64,000 nt of DNA from NCBI GenBank assembly GCA_017308475.1, contig JAFKEU010000006.1, forward strand, positions 1-64,000, given 5' to 3'. Source of the DNA: Alphaproteobacteria bacterium (lineage in GTDB: Bacteria; Pseudomonadota; Alphaproteobacteria; Micropepsales; Micropepsaceae). Of the stretch, positions 24,771 to 33,755 are shown in pieces (within the stretch, counting starts at the first letter, position 1; each line of letters opens with the position of its first letter). Position numbers and translations under genes: made by a program. The notes under the pieces were generated by a model that was not told the DNA's origin, searched no databases, and saw nothing but the letters and a program-made list of their open reading frames with translations.

Positions 24771-26918
24771 ATGATGGGACGGACCGCTTTCGCCTGCATC
24801 CTCGCCATGGCGCTGGGGCTTTGCGCGCTGGCCGGTCCTGCCCGTGCCGAGAGCGGCTATGACCTCTGGCTGCGCTATCAGCCGGTGCAAGACGATTATG
24901 CCGGTGCCAACCATGTCAGCGCCCTGGTCACCGGCTATCGCTCGCCCACACTGGATGCGGCGGCCTGGGAGCTTCGGCGCGGGCTGACCGGAATGTTCGG
25001 CGAACCACCAGCGCAAAGTTCGGCGGTAACGGCCGATGGCGCACTGGTGATCGGCACGCCCAAATCGGCGCCGGCCATCGCCGCGCTGAACCTGTCGCTG
25101 CAGGCGCTGGGCGATGAAGGCTATCTGATCCGCAGCGTCAGCATTGGCGGGCACAAGGCAACGGTAATCGCCGCCAACAGCGACATCGGCGTGCTGTACG
25201 GCGCCTTCGCCTTCCTGAGGCTGGTTCAGACGCGCACGGCACTTGCCGGCCTGGACATCGCCTCCGCGCCCAAGACCAGGCTGCGGGTGCTGGACCATTG
25301 GGACAATCTGAACGGCACGGTGGAGCGTGGCTATGCCGGCGCGTCCATCTGGGACTGGCCGGCGCTGCCCGAGCATGTCTCGCGCCGCATCACAGACTAT
25401 GCCCGCGCCAACGCCTCCATCGGCATCAACGGGGCGGTCGTCAACAATGTCAATGCCGACGCCGCTTTCCTGACGGCGGAATATATAGAGAAGGAAGCCA
25501 GGCTCGCCGATGTGCTGCGGCCCTTCGGCATCCGGCTCTATCTTTCGGTGCGCTGGAGCGCCCCCATGGAGTTGGGCGGGCTGAAAAGTGCCGACCCGCT
25601 CGATCCAAAGGTGAAAGCCTGGTGGCAGGCCAAGACCGACGAAATCTATCGCGCCATTCCCGATTTCGGCGGCTTTCTGGTCAAGGCCAATTCCGAGGGC
25701 CAGCCGGGCCCGCAGGATTATCACCGCAGCCATGCCGATGGCGCCAACATGATCGCGGACGTTCTGGCGCCCCATCACGGCGTGGTGATGTGGCGCGCCT
25801 TCGTCTATGCCAACGATCCGAAGATCGACCGCGCCACGACCGCCTATAACGAGTTCGTGCCGCTTGACGGCAAATTTCGCGACAATGTCGTGCTGCAGGT
25901 CAAGAACGGGCCGCTGGATTTCCAGCCGCGCGAGCCCTTCTCGCCCCTGTTCGGGGCGATGGCGCACACCTCGCTGATGATGGAATTCCAGATCACCAAG
26001 GAATATCTGGGCCAGCAGACGCACCTGGCCTATCTGGGCACGCTCTATGAGGAAGCGCTGAAATCCGACACCTATGAGCATGGGCCGGGATCGACCGTGG
26101 CGAGGGTGATCGACGGCAGCCTCGATCATCATCCCATTTCGGGCATCGCGGGCGTGGCCAATATCGGCAATGACGCGGACTGGTGCGGCTCCATCTTCAA
26201 CCAGGCCAACTGGTATGTCTTCGGCCGCATGGCATGGGACCCGGAAATCTCCGCGCGCACGGTGGCGGATGAATGGGTGCGCCAGACCTTCACCAACGAT
26301 CCGGCTTTCGTGGCGCCGGTGGTGGACATGATGATGAAAAGCCGCGCCGCGGTGGTCGATTACATGACCCCGCTTGGGTTGGCGCTGATCATGGCGCACG
26401 GCCATCACATGGGACCTGGGCCGTGGGACACGATCGGCCCGCGCGAGGACTGGAAGGCGCCATACTATCATCGCGCCGACGCGAACGGCATCGGCTTCGA
26501 CCGCGTCGCCAGCGGCTATGTCGCGCAATATCATTCGCCGTTGAAGGAAGAATTCGCCGGCACCGCGACCACGCCGGAAGATTTGCTGCTGTGGTTTCAT
26601 CATGTGTCCTGGGACCACAGGATGACGTCGGGGCGGACGCTTTGGCAGGAACTGATCGCACGCTACAGCCACGGCGTCGATGCGGTTGCCGAAATGCAGG
26701 CAAATTGGACGAAGCTGGCGGATGACGTCGACCCGGAACGCTACGCGCAGGTGCGCGACTTCCTGGCCATCCAGCATCGCGAGGCGATCTGGTGGCGTGA
26801 CGCCTGCCTGGCCTATTTCGGGCAATTCTCCAAACGGCCCTTCCCGGACGGCTACAAGCCGAAATATCCGCTGAGCTATTACGAGAAGATGCCCTTCGGC
26901 GCCTCGCCCAAGCCTTAG
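24771..26918 (+). CDS. aguA: GH67 alpha-glucuronidase, exported
   Basis: A 715-residue GH67 enzyme that removes (4-O-methyl-)glucuronic acid from the end of glucuronoxylan oligosaccharides. Family blocks include GYDLWLRYQPV at the mature N-terminus, VLDHWDNLNGTVERGYAG, DFGGFLVKANSEGQPGPQ (with the acid Glu), and the catalytic centre around WRAFVY and NGPLDFQPREPFSPLFG. The first 26 residues form a clear signal peptide ending AGPARA, so it acts in the periplasm or outside. The ATG at 24771, or the adjacent one at 24774, is chosen over the longer frame from 24660 because it begins this signal peptide. It overlaps the convergent ThuA gene by 4 bp. Confidence 0.94.
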   Translation: MMGRTAFACILAMALGLCALAGPARAESGYDLWLRYQPVQDDYAGANHVSALVTGYRSPTLDAAAWELRRGLTGMFGEPPAQSSAVTADGALVIGTPKSAPAIAALNLSLQALGDEGYLIRSVSIGGHKATVIAANSDIGVLYGAFAFLRLVQTRTALAGLDIASAPKTRLRVLDHWDNLNGTVERGYAGASIWDWPALPEHVSRRITDYARANASIGINGAVVNNVNADAAFLTAEYIEKEARLADVLRPFGIRLYLSVRWSAPMELGGLKSADPLDPKVKAWWQAKTDEIYRAIPDFGGFLVKANSEGQPGPQDYHRSHADGANMIADVLAPHHGVVMWRAFVYANDPKIDRATTAYNEFVPLDGKFRDNVVLQVKNGPLDFQPREPFSPLFGAMAHTSLMMEFQITKEYLGQQTHLAYLGTLYEEALKSDTYEHGPGSTVARVIDGSLDHHPISGIAGVANIGNDADWCGSIFNQANWYVFGRMAWDPEISARTVADEWVRQTFTNDPAFVAPVVDMMMKSRAAVVDYMTPLGLALIMAHGHHMGPGPWDTIGPREDWKAPYYHRADANGIGFDRVASGYVAQYHSPLKEEFAGTATTPEDLLLWFHHVSWDHRMTSGRTLWQELIARYSHGVDAVAEMQANWTKLADDVDPERYAQVRDFLAIQHREAIWWRDACLAYFGQFSKRPFPDGYKPKYPLSYYEKMPFGASPKP

Positions 26919-27754
26919 ATTTGCTTCAGCAGCCAGCGCACCGACCGCCGCTGGATTTCCAGATAGGTGGGATTCCACATCGCATGGATGGTGTGGCCCA
27001 CGGCAGTGAACACCACGCGGCCCTTGCCGTAGTCATAGGCCCAGCCCGACGGCGACCTGGTGCCCAGCTTGCGCCCACCCGTCTCATAGGTCAGCCCGTC
27101 GAGATTTTCCGATTCCAGGATCACATGGCGCGGGTCCTTGTCGTAATCGACATAATGCTGCTCGTCATTGACGACGAAAGGCGGCAAGCCCGCCGTGATG
27201 GGATGGCTGTTGGCGGTCGCGTGCACCTGAAAGGGCCGCTGCGGCGGATGGCCGATATAGGCGCCGCCCATCACGTCGCGATAGGGTTTGCAGGTCAGCG
27301 AGATGTGGCTGGCATTGTGCAGCGGGTAGAAACCGCCGCCATTGTTGACGAAATCCTTGATTGCCTGGCCCTGTTCTTCCTTCATCCAGAAGACCGGCTT
27401 GGGCGCGGGAAAATCGTCGGCATTTTCCAGATTGGCTTCATAGTGGACATAGGCGTCCGGTCCCAGATAGCCGCCCGGCCAGATCATGCCGTCGCGCAGC
27501 ACCAGGAAGAGCTGGTAGGGCTTCAGCAGCGATGCCGACAGCGCGCGATAGTCCATTGTGTAGTCGATCGACAGGCCCAGTTCGCCGAACAGCTTGTCCA
27601 GGCTGACGCGGATGTAATCGGGATTGTGATAGCGGTCGCCGACCAGCGCCAGCGCGCGCGGCCTGGCCTGCGCGATTGCCGGTGCGCCGATAAGGCCGGC
27701 CGCGGCGCCGCCCATCATGGCGCGGCGTGAAATCCTTTCTGTCTTTCCTGTCAT
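26915..27754 (-). CDS. ThuA-domain protein, exported (Tat-type signal)
   Basis: A 279-residue protein with a twin-arginine style leader (RISRRAMMGG...AIAQA), then a ThuA/trehalose-utilisation glutamine-amidotransferase-like fold: FVNNGGGFYPLHNASH, GGAYIGHPP, HPITAGLPPFVVNDEQHY, and GRVVFTAVGHT near the end. ThuA-type proteins take part in sugar oxidation (3-keto sugar) routes, but their reaction is not firmly known. ATG 27754 follows GGGGGGAAATC. It is divergent from the first PQQ dehydrogenase, with a putative GntR site between them. A second ThuA protein lies at 30843-31748. Confidence 0.82.
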   Translation of the reverse strand: MTGKTERISRRAMMGGAAAGLIGAPAIAQARPRALALVGDRYHNPDYIRVSLDKLFGELGLSIDYTMDYRALSASLLKPYQLFLVLRDGMIWPGGYLGPDAYVHYEANLENADDFPAPKPVFWMKEEQGQAIKDFVNNGGGFYPLHNASHISLTCKPYRDVMGGAYIGHPPQRPFQVHATANSHPITAGLPPFVVNDEQHYVDYDKDPRHVILESENLDGLTYETGGRKLGTRSPSGWAYDYGKGRVVFTAVGHTIHAMWNPTYLEIQRRSVRWLLKQI

Positions 27755-27841
27755 GATTTCCCCCCTCTGCCTTTATGGGCCGACTATAAGCCGCACCGGG
27801 CACAAAGCAGTAGACGCCGTCCAATGTGGCGGCCAATATGA

Positions 27842-27855
27842 TGTATACAAAATAC
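27842..27855 (+). promoter_or_regulatory. Putative GntR operator, site A
   Basis: TGTATACAAAATAC lies in the 142-bp spacer between the divergent ThuA and PQQ-dehydrogenase genes. It contains the TGTATACA palindrome typical of FadR/GntR-family operators, and it matches sites B (30769) and C (38076) at 12 of 14 positions each. Confidence 0.55.
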
Positions 27856-27896
27856 AGGCAGAGGACGCCGTCCATGCCGCCGGAGGATCAGGACAC

Positions 27897-29918
27897 ATGT
27901 CACGCGACGCTCACAGCGGGCTCAGGCTCGCCGCACTTCTTGCCATGGCCGCCGTCACGGCAATCGGCCTTGCCGCCTGCGACCAGAACAAGAGCTACAG
28001 CCACAAGGGTGGACCGGTGGATGGCTGGGCGGTGTGGGGCCACGGCGTTCAGGGCCAGCGCTACAGCGCCAACACCCAGATCACCCCGGAGAACGTAAAG
28101 GACCTCAAGGTCGCCTGGACCTATCGCACGGGCGATCTGTCGAAACCCGGCGAACGCGCTGACCTGGCCTTCGAGGCAACGCCCATTCTGGCCAACAACA
28201 CGCTCTATCTGTGTTCGCCGCGCAATCGCATCGCTGCGCTGGATCCAAAGACCGGCAAGCAGAAATGGATGCGTGACCTGAAGCCCGACACCAACGGCGC
28301 CACTGTCATTGTCTGCCGCGGCGTTTCCTACTGGAAGGACAGTCAGGCCCCCGCCAATGCCTTCTGCGCGCAGCGCATTTTTGCCGGTACCATCGACGGC
28401 AAGATGTGGGCGCTCGATGCCGACACGGGCAAGCCCTGTCCCGGTTTCGGCACGAACGGCGTGGTCAACCTCCAGGCCGATCTGGGTTATGTCGAAAAGC
28501 CCGGCCTCTATGGCGTCTCCTCGGCGCCGACCATCGTCGGCGACAAGGTGATCACCGGCTCCAAGATCATCGACTTCCACAATGTCGACATGCCGGGCGG
28601 CGTGGTGCGTGCGCTGGATGCCCGCACCGGCGCCCTGGTGTGGGCCTTCACCGCCGCCCCGCCCAGCGTGATGGCCGATCCCACCATCCAGGGCGCGCAG
28701 ACCGACAGCGCCGCCAAACCCGCCGATGCGAAGATGAAGGCGGCTGCCGCGCCTGCCGCGGCGCCGATGCAGACTTATCCGCGCAGCGCTCCCAATGTGT
28801 GGGCGCCCATGTCGGTCGACCTGAAGAACCGGCTGATCTATCTGCCCACCGGCACGCCGCAGATCGATGCGGTGCTGGGCAAGGGCGACTGGGACTATTA
28901 CGGCTCGTCTATTGTGGCGCTGAACGTCGATACCGGCGCGGTGGTCTGGCACTACCAGTTCGTGCACAAGGACATCTGGGATTACGACACGCCCGCCCAG
29001 CCACTGCTGTTCGACTACAAGGCGCCTGACGGCAAGGTGATCCCGGCGCTCGCCCAGGCAACCAAGATGGGCTACATCTTCGTGCTCAACCGCCTGACGG
29101 GCCAGCCCATCTTCCCCGTGAAAGAGACGCCCGTCTCCACTGGCGGCCTGCAAAAGGGCCTGTCACCCACACAGCCGATCCCGGTTTTGCCGGAGCACCA
29201 GATCACCATCACGAAGATGACCGACAAGGACATGTTCGGCTTCGCGCTGGTCGACAAATGGGACTGCCAGCGCCGCTTCAACAAGCTGAAGAACGACGGC
29301 ATCTTCACGCCCTTCTATTCGCAATCCAGCGTCGACTATCCGGTCAGCGTGGGTGGCATGGACTGGGGCGGGCTCACCTTCGATCCCAAGCGCAATATCC
29401 TGGTGGTCAATTCCAACAGCGTGCTGGGCGCCCATCATCTTGCGCCGCACAAGGGCTCGGACGGCTATTCGCCGCTGATCGGCACGCCCTATCGCCAGGT
29501 CTACGACAACATGATGAGCATGTTCGGCGCGCCGTGTAACGCGCCGCCCTGGGGCAAGCTTGCCGGCATCGACATCTCCACCGGCAAGAAGATCTGGGAA
29601 GTTCCGCTGGGCACCACCCGGGACGAAGCGCCCTGGCCGCTGTGGTTCCATCTGGGTGTGCCGAACCAGGGGGGCGCCATCACCACCGCCTCGGGCCTGA
29701 CCTTCATCGCGGCTACCACCGACCGCTATTTCCGGGCCTTTTCCACCGAAACGGGCAAGGAATTATGGCGCGTCAGCCTGCCTGCGGCCGGCCAGTCCAT
29801 GCCGATGACCTACCGGCTGGACAGCAACGGCAGGCAGTATGTGGTCGTTGCCGCCGGTGGACATTCGGCGCTACACAATAAGCAGGGCGACTATGTGATC
29901 GCCTATGCGCTGCCTTGA
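27897..29918 (+). CDS. PQQ-dependent dehydrogenase, lipoprotein
   Basis: A 673-residue quinoprotein propeller with a lipobox LAAC (Cys28), so it should be anchored as a lipoprotein facing the periplasm. Repeats of the tryptophan-docking type (ALDPKTGKQKW, ALDADTGKPCPGFG, GIDISTGKKIWEV) and the block WHYQFVHKDIWDYDTPAQP are like the propeller part of membrane glucose dehydrogenases. It would oxidise an aldose or polyol and pass electrons to a quinone or cytochrome. ATG 27897 follows GGAGG at 27882. It has an Ala/Lys-rich insertion (about residues 265-290). The GntR regulator follows after 9 bp. The substrate is unknown. Confidence 0.88.
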   Translation: MSRDAHSGLRLAALLAMAAVTAIGLAACDQNKSYSHKGGPVDGWAVWGHGVQGQRYSANTQITPENVKDLKVAWTYRTGDLSKPGERADLAFEATPILANNTLYLCSPRNRIAALDPKTGKQKWMRDLKPDTNGATVIVCRGVSYWKDSQAPANAFCAQRIFAGTIDGKMWALDADTGKPCPGFGTNGVVNLQADLGYVEKPGLYGVSSAPTIVGDKVITGSKIIDFHNVDMPGGVVRALDARTGALVWAFTAAPPSVMADPTIQGAQTDSAAKPADAKMKAAAAPAAAPMQTYPRSAPNVWAPMSVDLKNRLIYLPTGTPQIDAVLGKGDWDYYGSSIVALNVDTGAVVWHYQFVHKDIWDYDTPAQPLLFDYKAPDGKVIPALAQATKMGYIFVLNRLTGQPIFPVKETPVSTGGLQKGLSPTQPIPVLPEHQITITKMTDKDMFGFALVDKWDCQRRFNKLKNDGIFTPFYSQSSVDYPVSVGGMDWGGLTFDPKRNILVVNSNSVLGAHHLAPHKGSDGYSPLIGTPYRQVYDNMMSMFGAPCNAPPWGKLAGIDISTGKKIWEVPLGTTRDEAPWPLWFHLGVPNQGGAITTASGLTFIAATTDRYFRAFSTETGKELWRVSLPAAGQSMPMTYRLDSNGRQYVVVAAGGHSALHNKQGDYVIAYALP

Positions 29919-29927
29919 AGGACGGAC

Positions 29928-30656
29928 GTGGACACGCCGCTCGAACGCAATACGCCTGACGACGCACGACCCGGCTCGGCGCCGCCGACCTTGCGGGCCC
30001 ATGTGGTCAGGATGCTGAGGGCCGACATCCTGGCCGGCAAGTACAAGCCCGGCGACCGCCTGAACGAGAGCCAGATCGCGCGCGAGCTCAATATCAGCCG
30101 CATTCCGGTGCGCGAGGCGCTGTCCCAGCTCCAGGAACAGGGACTGGTGGTCAACCGCGAGCGGCGCGGCATGTTCGTGATGGATCTGGGCGCCGAGGAG
30201 GTGCTGCAGATTTCCTCCCTGCGCATCATCCTGGAAACCGAAGCGATCAAGCTGGCGCGCAGCCGCATGACGCCCGAGATCCGCGCCCAGCTGGAAAGCC
30301 TGATGGAGCAGATGGAGGCGTGGAACGGCACGCTGCTGGATGCGGCGGCGCTGGACCTGGAATTCCATCGCACCATCTGGCGCGCAACCGGCAATCCCTA
30401 TCTGGAGCGGGCGCTCAACACGCTGATGGTGCCGCTGTTCGCCCACAGGACGCTGGAGCATGTGAGCCAGGAGATTCGTCGCTGGCGCCTCAGCCACCAT
30501 CGCGCGCTGCTGGATGTGCTGGCGGGCCTTTCCGATGCCGATCCCCAGGAAGCGCTGCTGACGCATCTGCGCATGTCCTATACCGACCCCGAACGCTATT
30601 CGACCCTGGCCAAGACGCTGAGCGCGCCGACGGCAAAACCTGACGGACAAATCTGA
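29928..30656 (+). CDS. GntR-family regulator, FadR/FCD subfamily
   Basis: A 242-residue protein. The N-terminal winged helix has NESQIARELNISRIPVREALSQL. The C-terminal all-helical FCD domain carries the metal/ligand residues D143 and H147 in LDLEFHR, H191 in SHHRALL and H213. FCD regulators usually sense sugar acids or other organic acids. It starts with GTG 9 bp after the PQQ dehydrogenase stop, so both genes are likely on one mRNA. Three near-identical sites at 27842, 30769 and 38076 are the natural candidate targets, making it the probable master regulator of the surrounding locus (inference). Confidence 0.9.
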   Translation: MDTPLERNTPDDARPGSAPPTLRAHVVRMLRADILAGKYKPGDRLNESQIARELNISRIPVREALSQLQEQGLVVNRERRGMFVMDLGAEEVLQISSLRIILETEAIKLARSRMTPEIRAQLESLMEQMEAWNGTLLDAAALDLEFHRTIWRATGNPYLERALNTLMVPLFAHRTLEHVSQEIRRWRLSHHRALLDVLAGLSDADPQEALLTHLRMSYTDPERYSTLAKTLSAPTAKPDGQI

Positions 30657-30768
30657 AAAATTTGAAATCCGCTCAAAGTGTCGCCGGATTTCGCATCTGC
30701 GGAAGAACGCGGCCGCAAAGCGGGCGGGGCAAGATGTCCGCTAGAAAAAGCCGCACGCGACCTCTAAA

Positions 30769-30782
30769 GTATATTGTCTACA
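30769..30782 (-). promoter_or_regulatory. Putative GntR operator, site B
   Basis: On the reverse strand the site reads TGTAGACAATATAC, 12 of 14 identical to site A. It lies in the 186-bp spacer upstream of the second ThuA gene. A possible -10 TATATT (30770-30775) sits inside it, so bound repressor would block this promoter. Confidence 0.55.
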
Positions 30783-30842
30783 GAGATGAGGCGTAACGAA
30801 CCTCCACCTGTCGGGACAGATCCAGGAGAGGAACGCGGACCC

Positions 30843-31748
30843 ATGCAGTCGTTCAAGAAATTGCTTCAGTCGAAGCGTCTGGCGTTGGCTGGCGCCGCCG
30901 CCATCGCGATGACCATATCCGGCGCCTCGGCCCAGACCGCCGCCGACTATTCGAAATATGCCCAATGGCCGGCGCCGCACGCGCAGGGCCAGAACGCCAA
31001 CGGCATGCACATCTTCCTCTTCGCCGGCCTGAAGAGCCACGGTCCGGGCGCGCATGACTATCCGCACTGGCTGGATACCTGGTCCAAGCTTCTGACCCAG
31101 CATGGTGCGGTGGTCGATGGCGGGCTGTCCTTCCCCAGCGAAGCCCAGCTGGAAAAGGCCGATGTCGTGGTGATCTACAAGGGCGATGCCGGCTACATGA
31201 CGCCCGAGCAGCGCGCCGAGCTGCAGAAGTACGTCAAGCGCGGCGGCGGCCTGGTGACGCTGCACGATTCGCTCTGTGGTCCCGATCCGGCCGACTTCGC
31301 CACCCTGGTGGGCGCCGGCAAGAAGCACGGCGAGACCAACTACACCTGGACCGCCACGCTCGACTACAACGTGGTCGACAAGGACAGCCCGATCATCAAG
31401 GGCATGCCGATGGAGGTCTATGATGAGGCTTTCTACAACATGACCTTCGCGCCGGAAGGCGTGCATCCGCTGTTGACCGTCACCATGCCCGACACGCCCA
31501 GCGCCGAACGCGGCCATGGCGTGGGCAAGACCGTGCCGCAGATGTGGACCTATGAGCACACGGCTCCGGGCGGCAGTGCGCCCGCCCGCGCCTTCGTCTG
31601 GATGCAGGGCCATATGGTCGACAGCCTGGAAGATCCGGCAATCCGCGAAGTGCTGATGCGCGGCATCGCCTGGGCAGGCAAGCGCCCCTATACCGAGCTG
31701 ACCGATTACGTGCCGCCGCCGCCGCGCAGGACGGCGCAGCGTCAGTAA
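30843..31748 (+). CDS. ThuA-domain protein, exported
   Basis: A 301-residue protein. A 30-residue signal peptide (LALAGAAAIAMTISGASA) precedes a ThuA-like domain with HIFLFAGLKSHGPGAHDYPHW, VVIYKGDAGYMTPEQRAELQ, YVKRGGGLVTLHDSLCG and a C-terminal GHMVDSLEDPAIREVLMRGIAWAGKR. The frame is open upstream to 30774, but ATG 30843 follows AGGAGAGG and begins the signal. It differs clearly from the ThuA protein at 26915, so this is not a recent duplication. A terminator-like hairpin separates it from the next PQQ dehydrogenase. The biochemical role is unknown, probably periplasmic sugar metabolism. Confidence 0.82.
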   Translation: MQSFKKLLQSKRLALAGAAAIAMTISGASAQTAADYSKYAQWPAPHAQGQNANGMHIFLFAGLKSHGPGAHDYPHWLDTWSKLLTQHGAVVDGGLSFPSEAQLEKADVVVIYKGDAGYMTPEQRAELQKYVKRGGGLVTLHDSLCGPDPADFATLVGAGKKHGETNYTWTATLDYNVVDKDSPIIKGMPMEVYDEAFYNMTFAPEGVHPLLTVTMPDTPSAERGHGVGKTVPQMWTYEHTAPGGSAPARAFVWMQGHMVDSLEDPAIREVLMRGIAWAGKRPYTELTDYVPPPPRRTAQRQ

Positions 31749-31763
31749 CCGGCCCTGTCGGGA

Positions 31764-31801
31764 AAAGGCGGCCGTCGCCGTGCGATGGCCGCCTTTGTTT
31801 T
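31764..31801 (+). terminator. Intra-cluster terminator/attenuator hairpin
   Basis: The perfect outer stem is AAAGGCGGCC / GGCCGCCTTT, extended by an imperfect inner stem and a 3-base loop, then GTTTTG. It lies between a ThuA gene and a PQQ dehydrogenase on the same strand, so it may end or attenuate the message. Confidence 0.7.
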
Positions 31802-31826
31802 GAAAATTTTCGGGGGAGTGCCTCTA

Positions 31827-33710
31827 ATGGTGAAGACGGTGTTGAAGGCCGCAAGCTGTGCGGCGGCGCTGGCGATGCTGGCGGGTGGGGCCTTTGCTGC
31901 CGATTCCCTGAAACAGTCGACCGACTGGCAGACCAGCGGACACGACCTGGGAGGCCAGCGCTATTCCCCGCTGACCCAGATCACGCGGAAGAATGTCGAC
32001 AGGCTTCAGCCCGCCTGGAGCATCCACCTGACGCCGGAAGGCTACAAGGGCCGTCCGCGCCTGGTGGAATCGATTCCGATCGTGGTCGGCAACACCATGT
32101 ACATCGCCTCCACCTATGGCCAGGTCCTGGCGGTGGACGCCACCACCGGCCAGAAGAAATGGACGTTCGATTTCCCGGACAATGACATGCCGAGCGCGCG
32201 CGGCCTTGCCTACTGGGCCGGCGGGGAAGGTGCCCCGGCCTCTGTCATTTTCGGCAGCCGCCTTGGCCGGCTCTACTCGCTCGATGCCGCAACGGGCAAA
32301 CCGAACAACGGTTTTGGCGAAAATGGCATCGTCAATCTCAAGACGCCGGAAGTGATGCAGACCGGCCCGGGCCAAGTCTACAATCTGCCCTCCCCGCCGG
32401 TGATCTACAAAAACCTGATCATTACCGGCGCCGGCACGCCGGACGGCGGCCCCAATCTGGGACCGGCGGGCGACACACGCGCCTGGGATGCGGCGACCGG
32501 CAAGCTGGTATGGACCTTCCATACCGTGCCGCGCCCCGGCGAGCCCGGTTACGACACCTGGGGCAATGACAGCGCCAAGAACCGCTCGGGTGTGAATGTG
32601 TGGGGCTACATGACGGTCGATGCCGAGCGTGGCATCCTCTACATGCCGCTGGGCGCGCCCAACAACGACCGTGTCGGCGTCGATCGCCCCGGCAACAATC
32701 TTTACAGCTCCTCGCTGGTGGCGGTGGACGCCAACACCGGCAAGTATCTGTGGCACTTCCAGGTCGTCCATCACGACATCTGGGACTACGACACCCAGGA
32801 CCCGCCGGTGCTGATGGACGTGCGCAAGGGCGGCCGGACCATTCCCGCCGTCCTGACGGTGAACAAGAACGCACTGGCCTTCATCCTGAACCGCGTCACC
32901 GGCAAGCCGATCTTCGGCGTCGAGGAACGGCCGGTGCCGCAGAGCAAGGTGCCGGGCGAACAGACCTCGCCCACCCAGCCTTTCCCCATCAAGCCCGAGC
33001 CGCTGTCGCAGAACCATCTTTCGCGCGACAACCTCTACAAGGGCGAGCCCAGCCACCAGGCCTATTGCGAGAAGCTGGTGGACGACAATCACATGGTGCT
33101 GGGCGGTCCATACCTGCCGCCGGGTTACAACGAAATCACCGTCTCGCCGCCCGGTACCCAGGGCGGGGTGAATTTCTATGGCGGCAGCTTCGACCCCAAG
33201 CTCCATCTGTTCGTCGCCAACGTGAACAACCTGTTCCAGCCCATGCATGTGACGCAGAAACCGGATGGCACCTTTGCCAATACCTATGGCGTGCTCCGGT
33301 TCTGGGATCCCGAAAAGAAGCTGCCCTGCGGTCCCACGCCCTGGGGTCAGTTGGTGGCGGTCAATGTCGATACCGGGAACATCGCCTGGCGCAAGACGCT
33401 GGGCGTTACCGACAGCTTTCCGGCAGGCATGCAGGATACCGGCCGCCCGGGCCTGGGCGGCACCATCCTGACCGCCAGTGGCCTGACCTTCGTCGGCGCG
33501 ACCGACGATTTCCGGTTCCGCGCCTTCGCCACGGCCACCGGCGACAAGCTGTGGGAGGTTCGCCTGAAGGCTTCCGTCACGGCCACCCCGGTCACCTACA
33601 TGGGTGCCGATGGCCGCCAATTCGTCACAGTGATGAACACGGGCGGTTCCCAGACCGGCTCGGTGGTCACGAACGACGAAGTCATCGCCTTCGCTTTGCC
33701 CAAAAACTAG
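31827..33710 (+). CDS. PQQ-dependent dehydrogenase (periplasmic)
   Basis: A 627-residue quinoprotein propeller with a cleavable signal peptide ending GGAFAA. Repeats such as AVDATTGQKKWTF, SLDAATGKPNNGFG, AWDAATGKLVWTF and AVDANTGKYLWHF, and the block FQVVHHDIWDYDTQDPP, match the glucose-dehydrogenase-like PQQ family. ATG 31827 follows GGGGGAG. The next gene encodes a small cytochrome c, which is the obvious electron acceptor. It is clearly related to the lipoprotein dehydrogenase at 27897 but has a different anchor, so the pair may serve different sugars. No PQQ biosynthesis genes occur in the window. Confidence 0.9.
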   Translation: MVKTVLKAASCAAALAMLAGGAFAADSLKQSTDWQTSGHDLGGQRYSPLTQITRKNVDRLQPAWSIHLTPEGYKGRPRLVESIPIVVGNTMYIASTYGQVLAVDATTGQKKWTFDFPDNDMPSARGLAYWAGGEGAPASVIFGSRLGRLYSLDAATGKPNNGFGENGIVNLKTPEVMQTGPGQVYNLPSPPVIYKNLIITGAGTPDGGPNLGPAGDTRAWDAATGKLVWTFHTVPRPGEPGYDTWGNDSAKNRSGVNVWGYMTVDAERGILYMPLGAPNNDRVGVDRPGNNLYSSSLVAVDANTGKYLWHFQVVHHDIWDYDTQDPPVLMDVRKGGRTIPAVLTVNKNALAFILNRVTGKPIFGVEERPVPQSKVPGEQTSPTQPFPIKPEPLSQNHLSRDNLYKGEPSHQAYCEKLVDDNHMVLGGPYLPPGYNEITVSPPGTQGGVNFYGGSFDPKLHLFVANVNNLFQPMHVTQKPDGTFANTYGVLRFWDPEKKLPCGPTPWGQLVAVNVDTGNIAWRKTLGVTDSFPAGMQDTGRPGLGGTILTASGLTFVGATDDFRFRAFATATGDKLWEVRLKASVTATPVTYMGADGRQFVTVMNTGGSQTGSVVTNDEVIAFALPKN

Positions 33711-33755
33711 TGTAAGTCAGGGGTTCCAGGCGGGGCACAAGAGAGAGAGTTGAAC

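Noticed and set aside
24720..26978. A 752-codon reverse open frame
   Set aside because: It is antisense to the GH67 gene and shows no signal, motif or start context.
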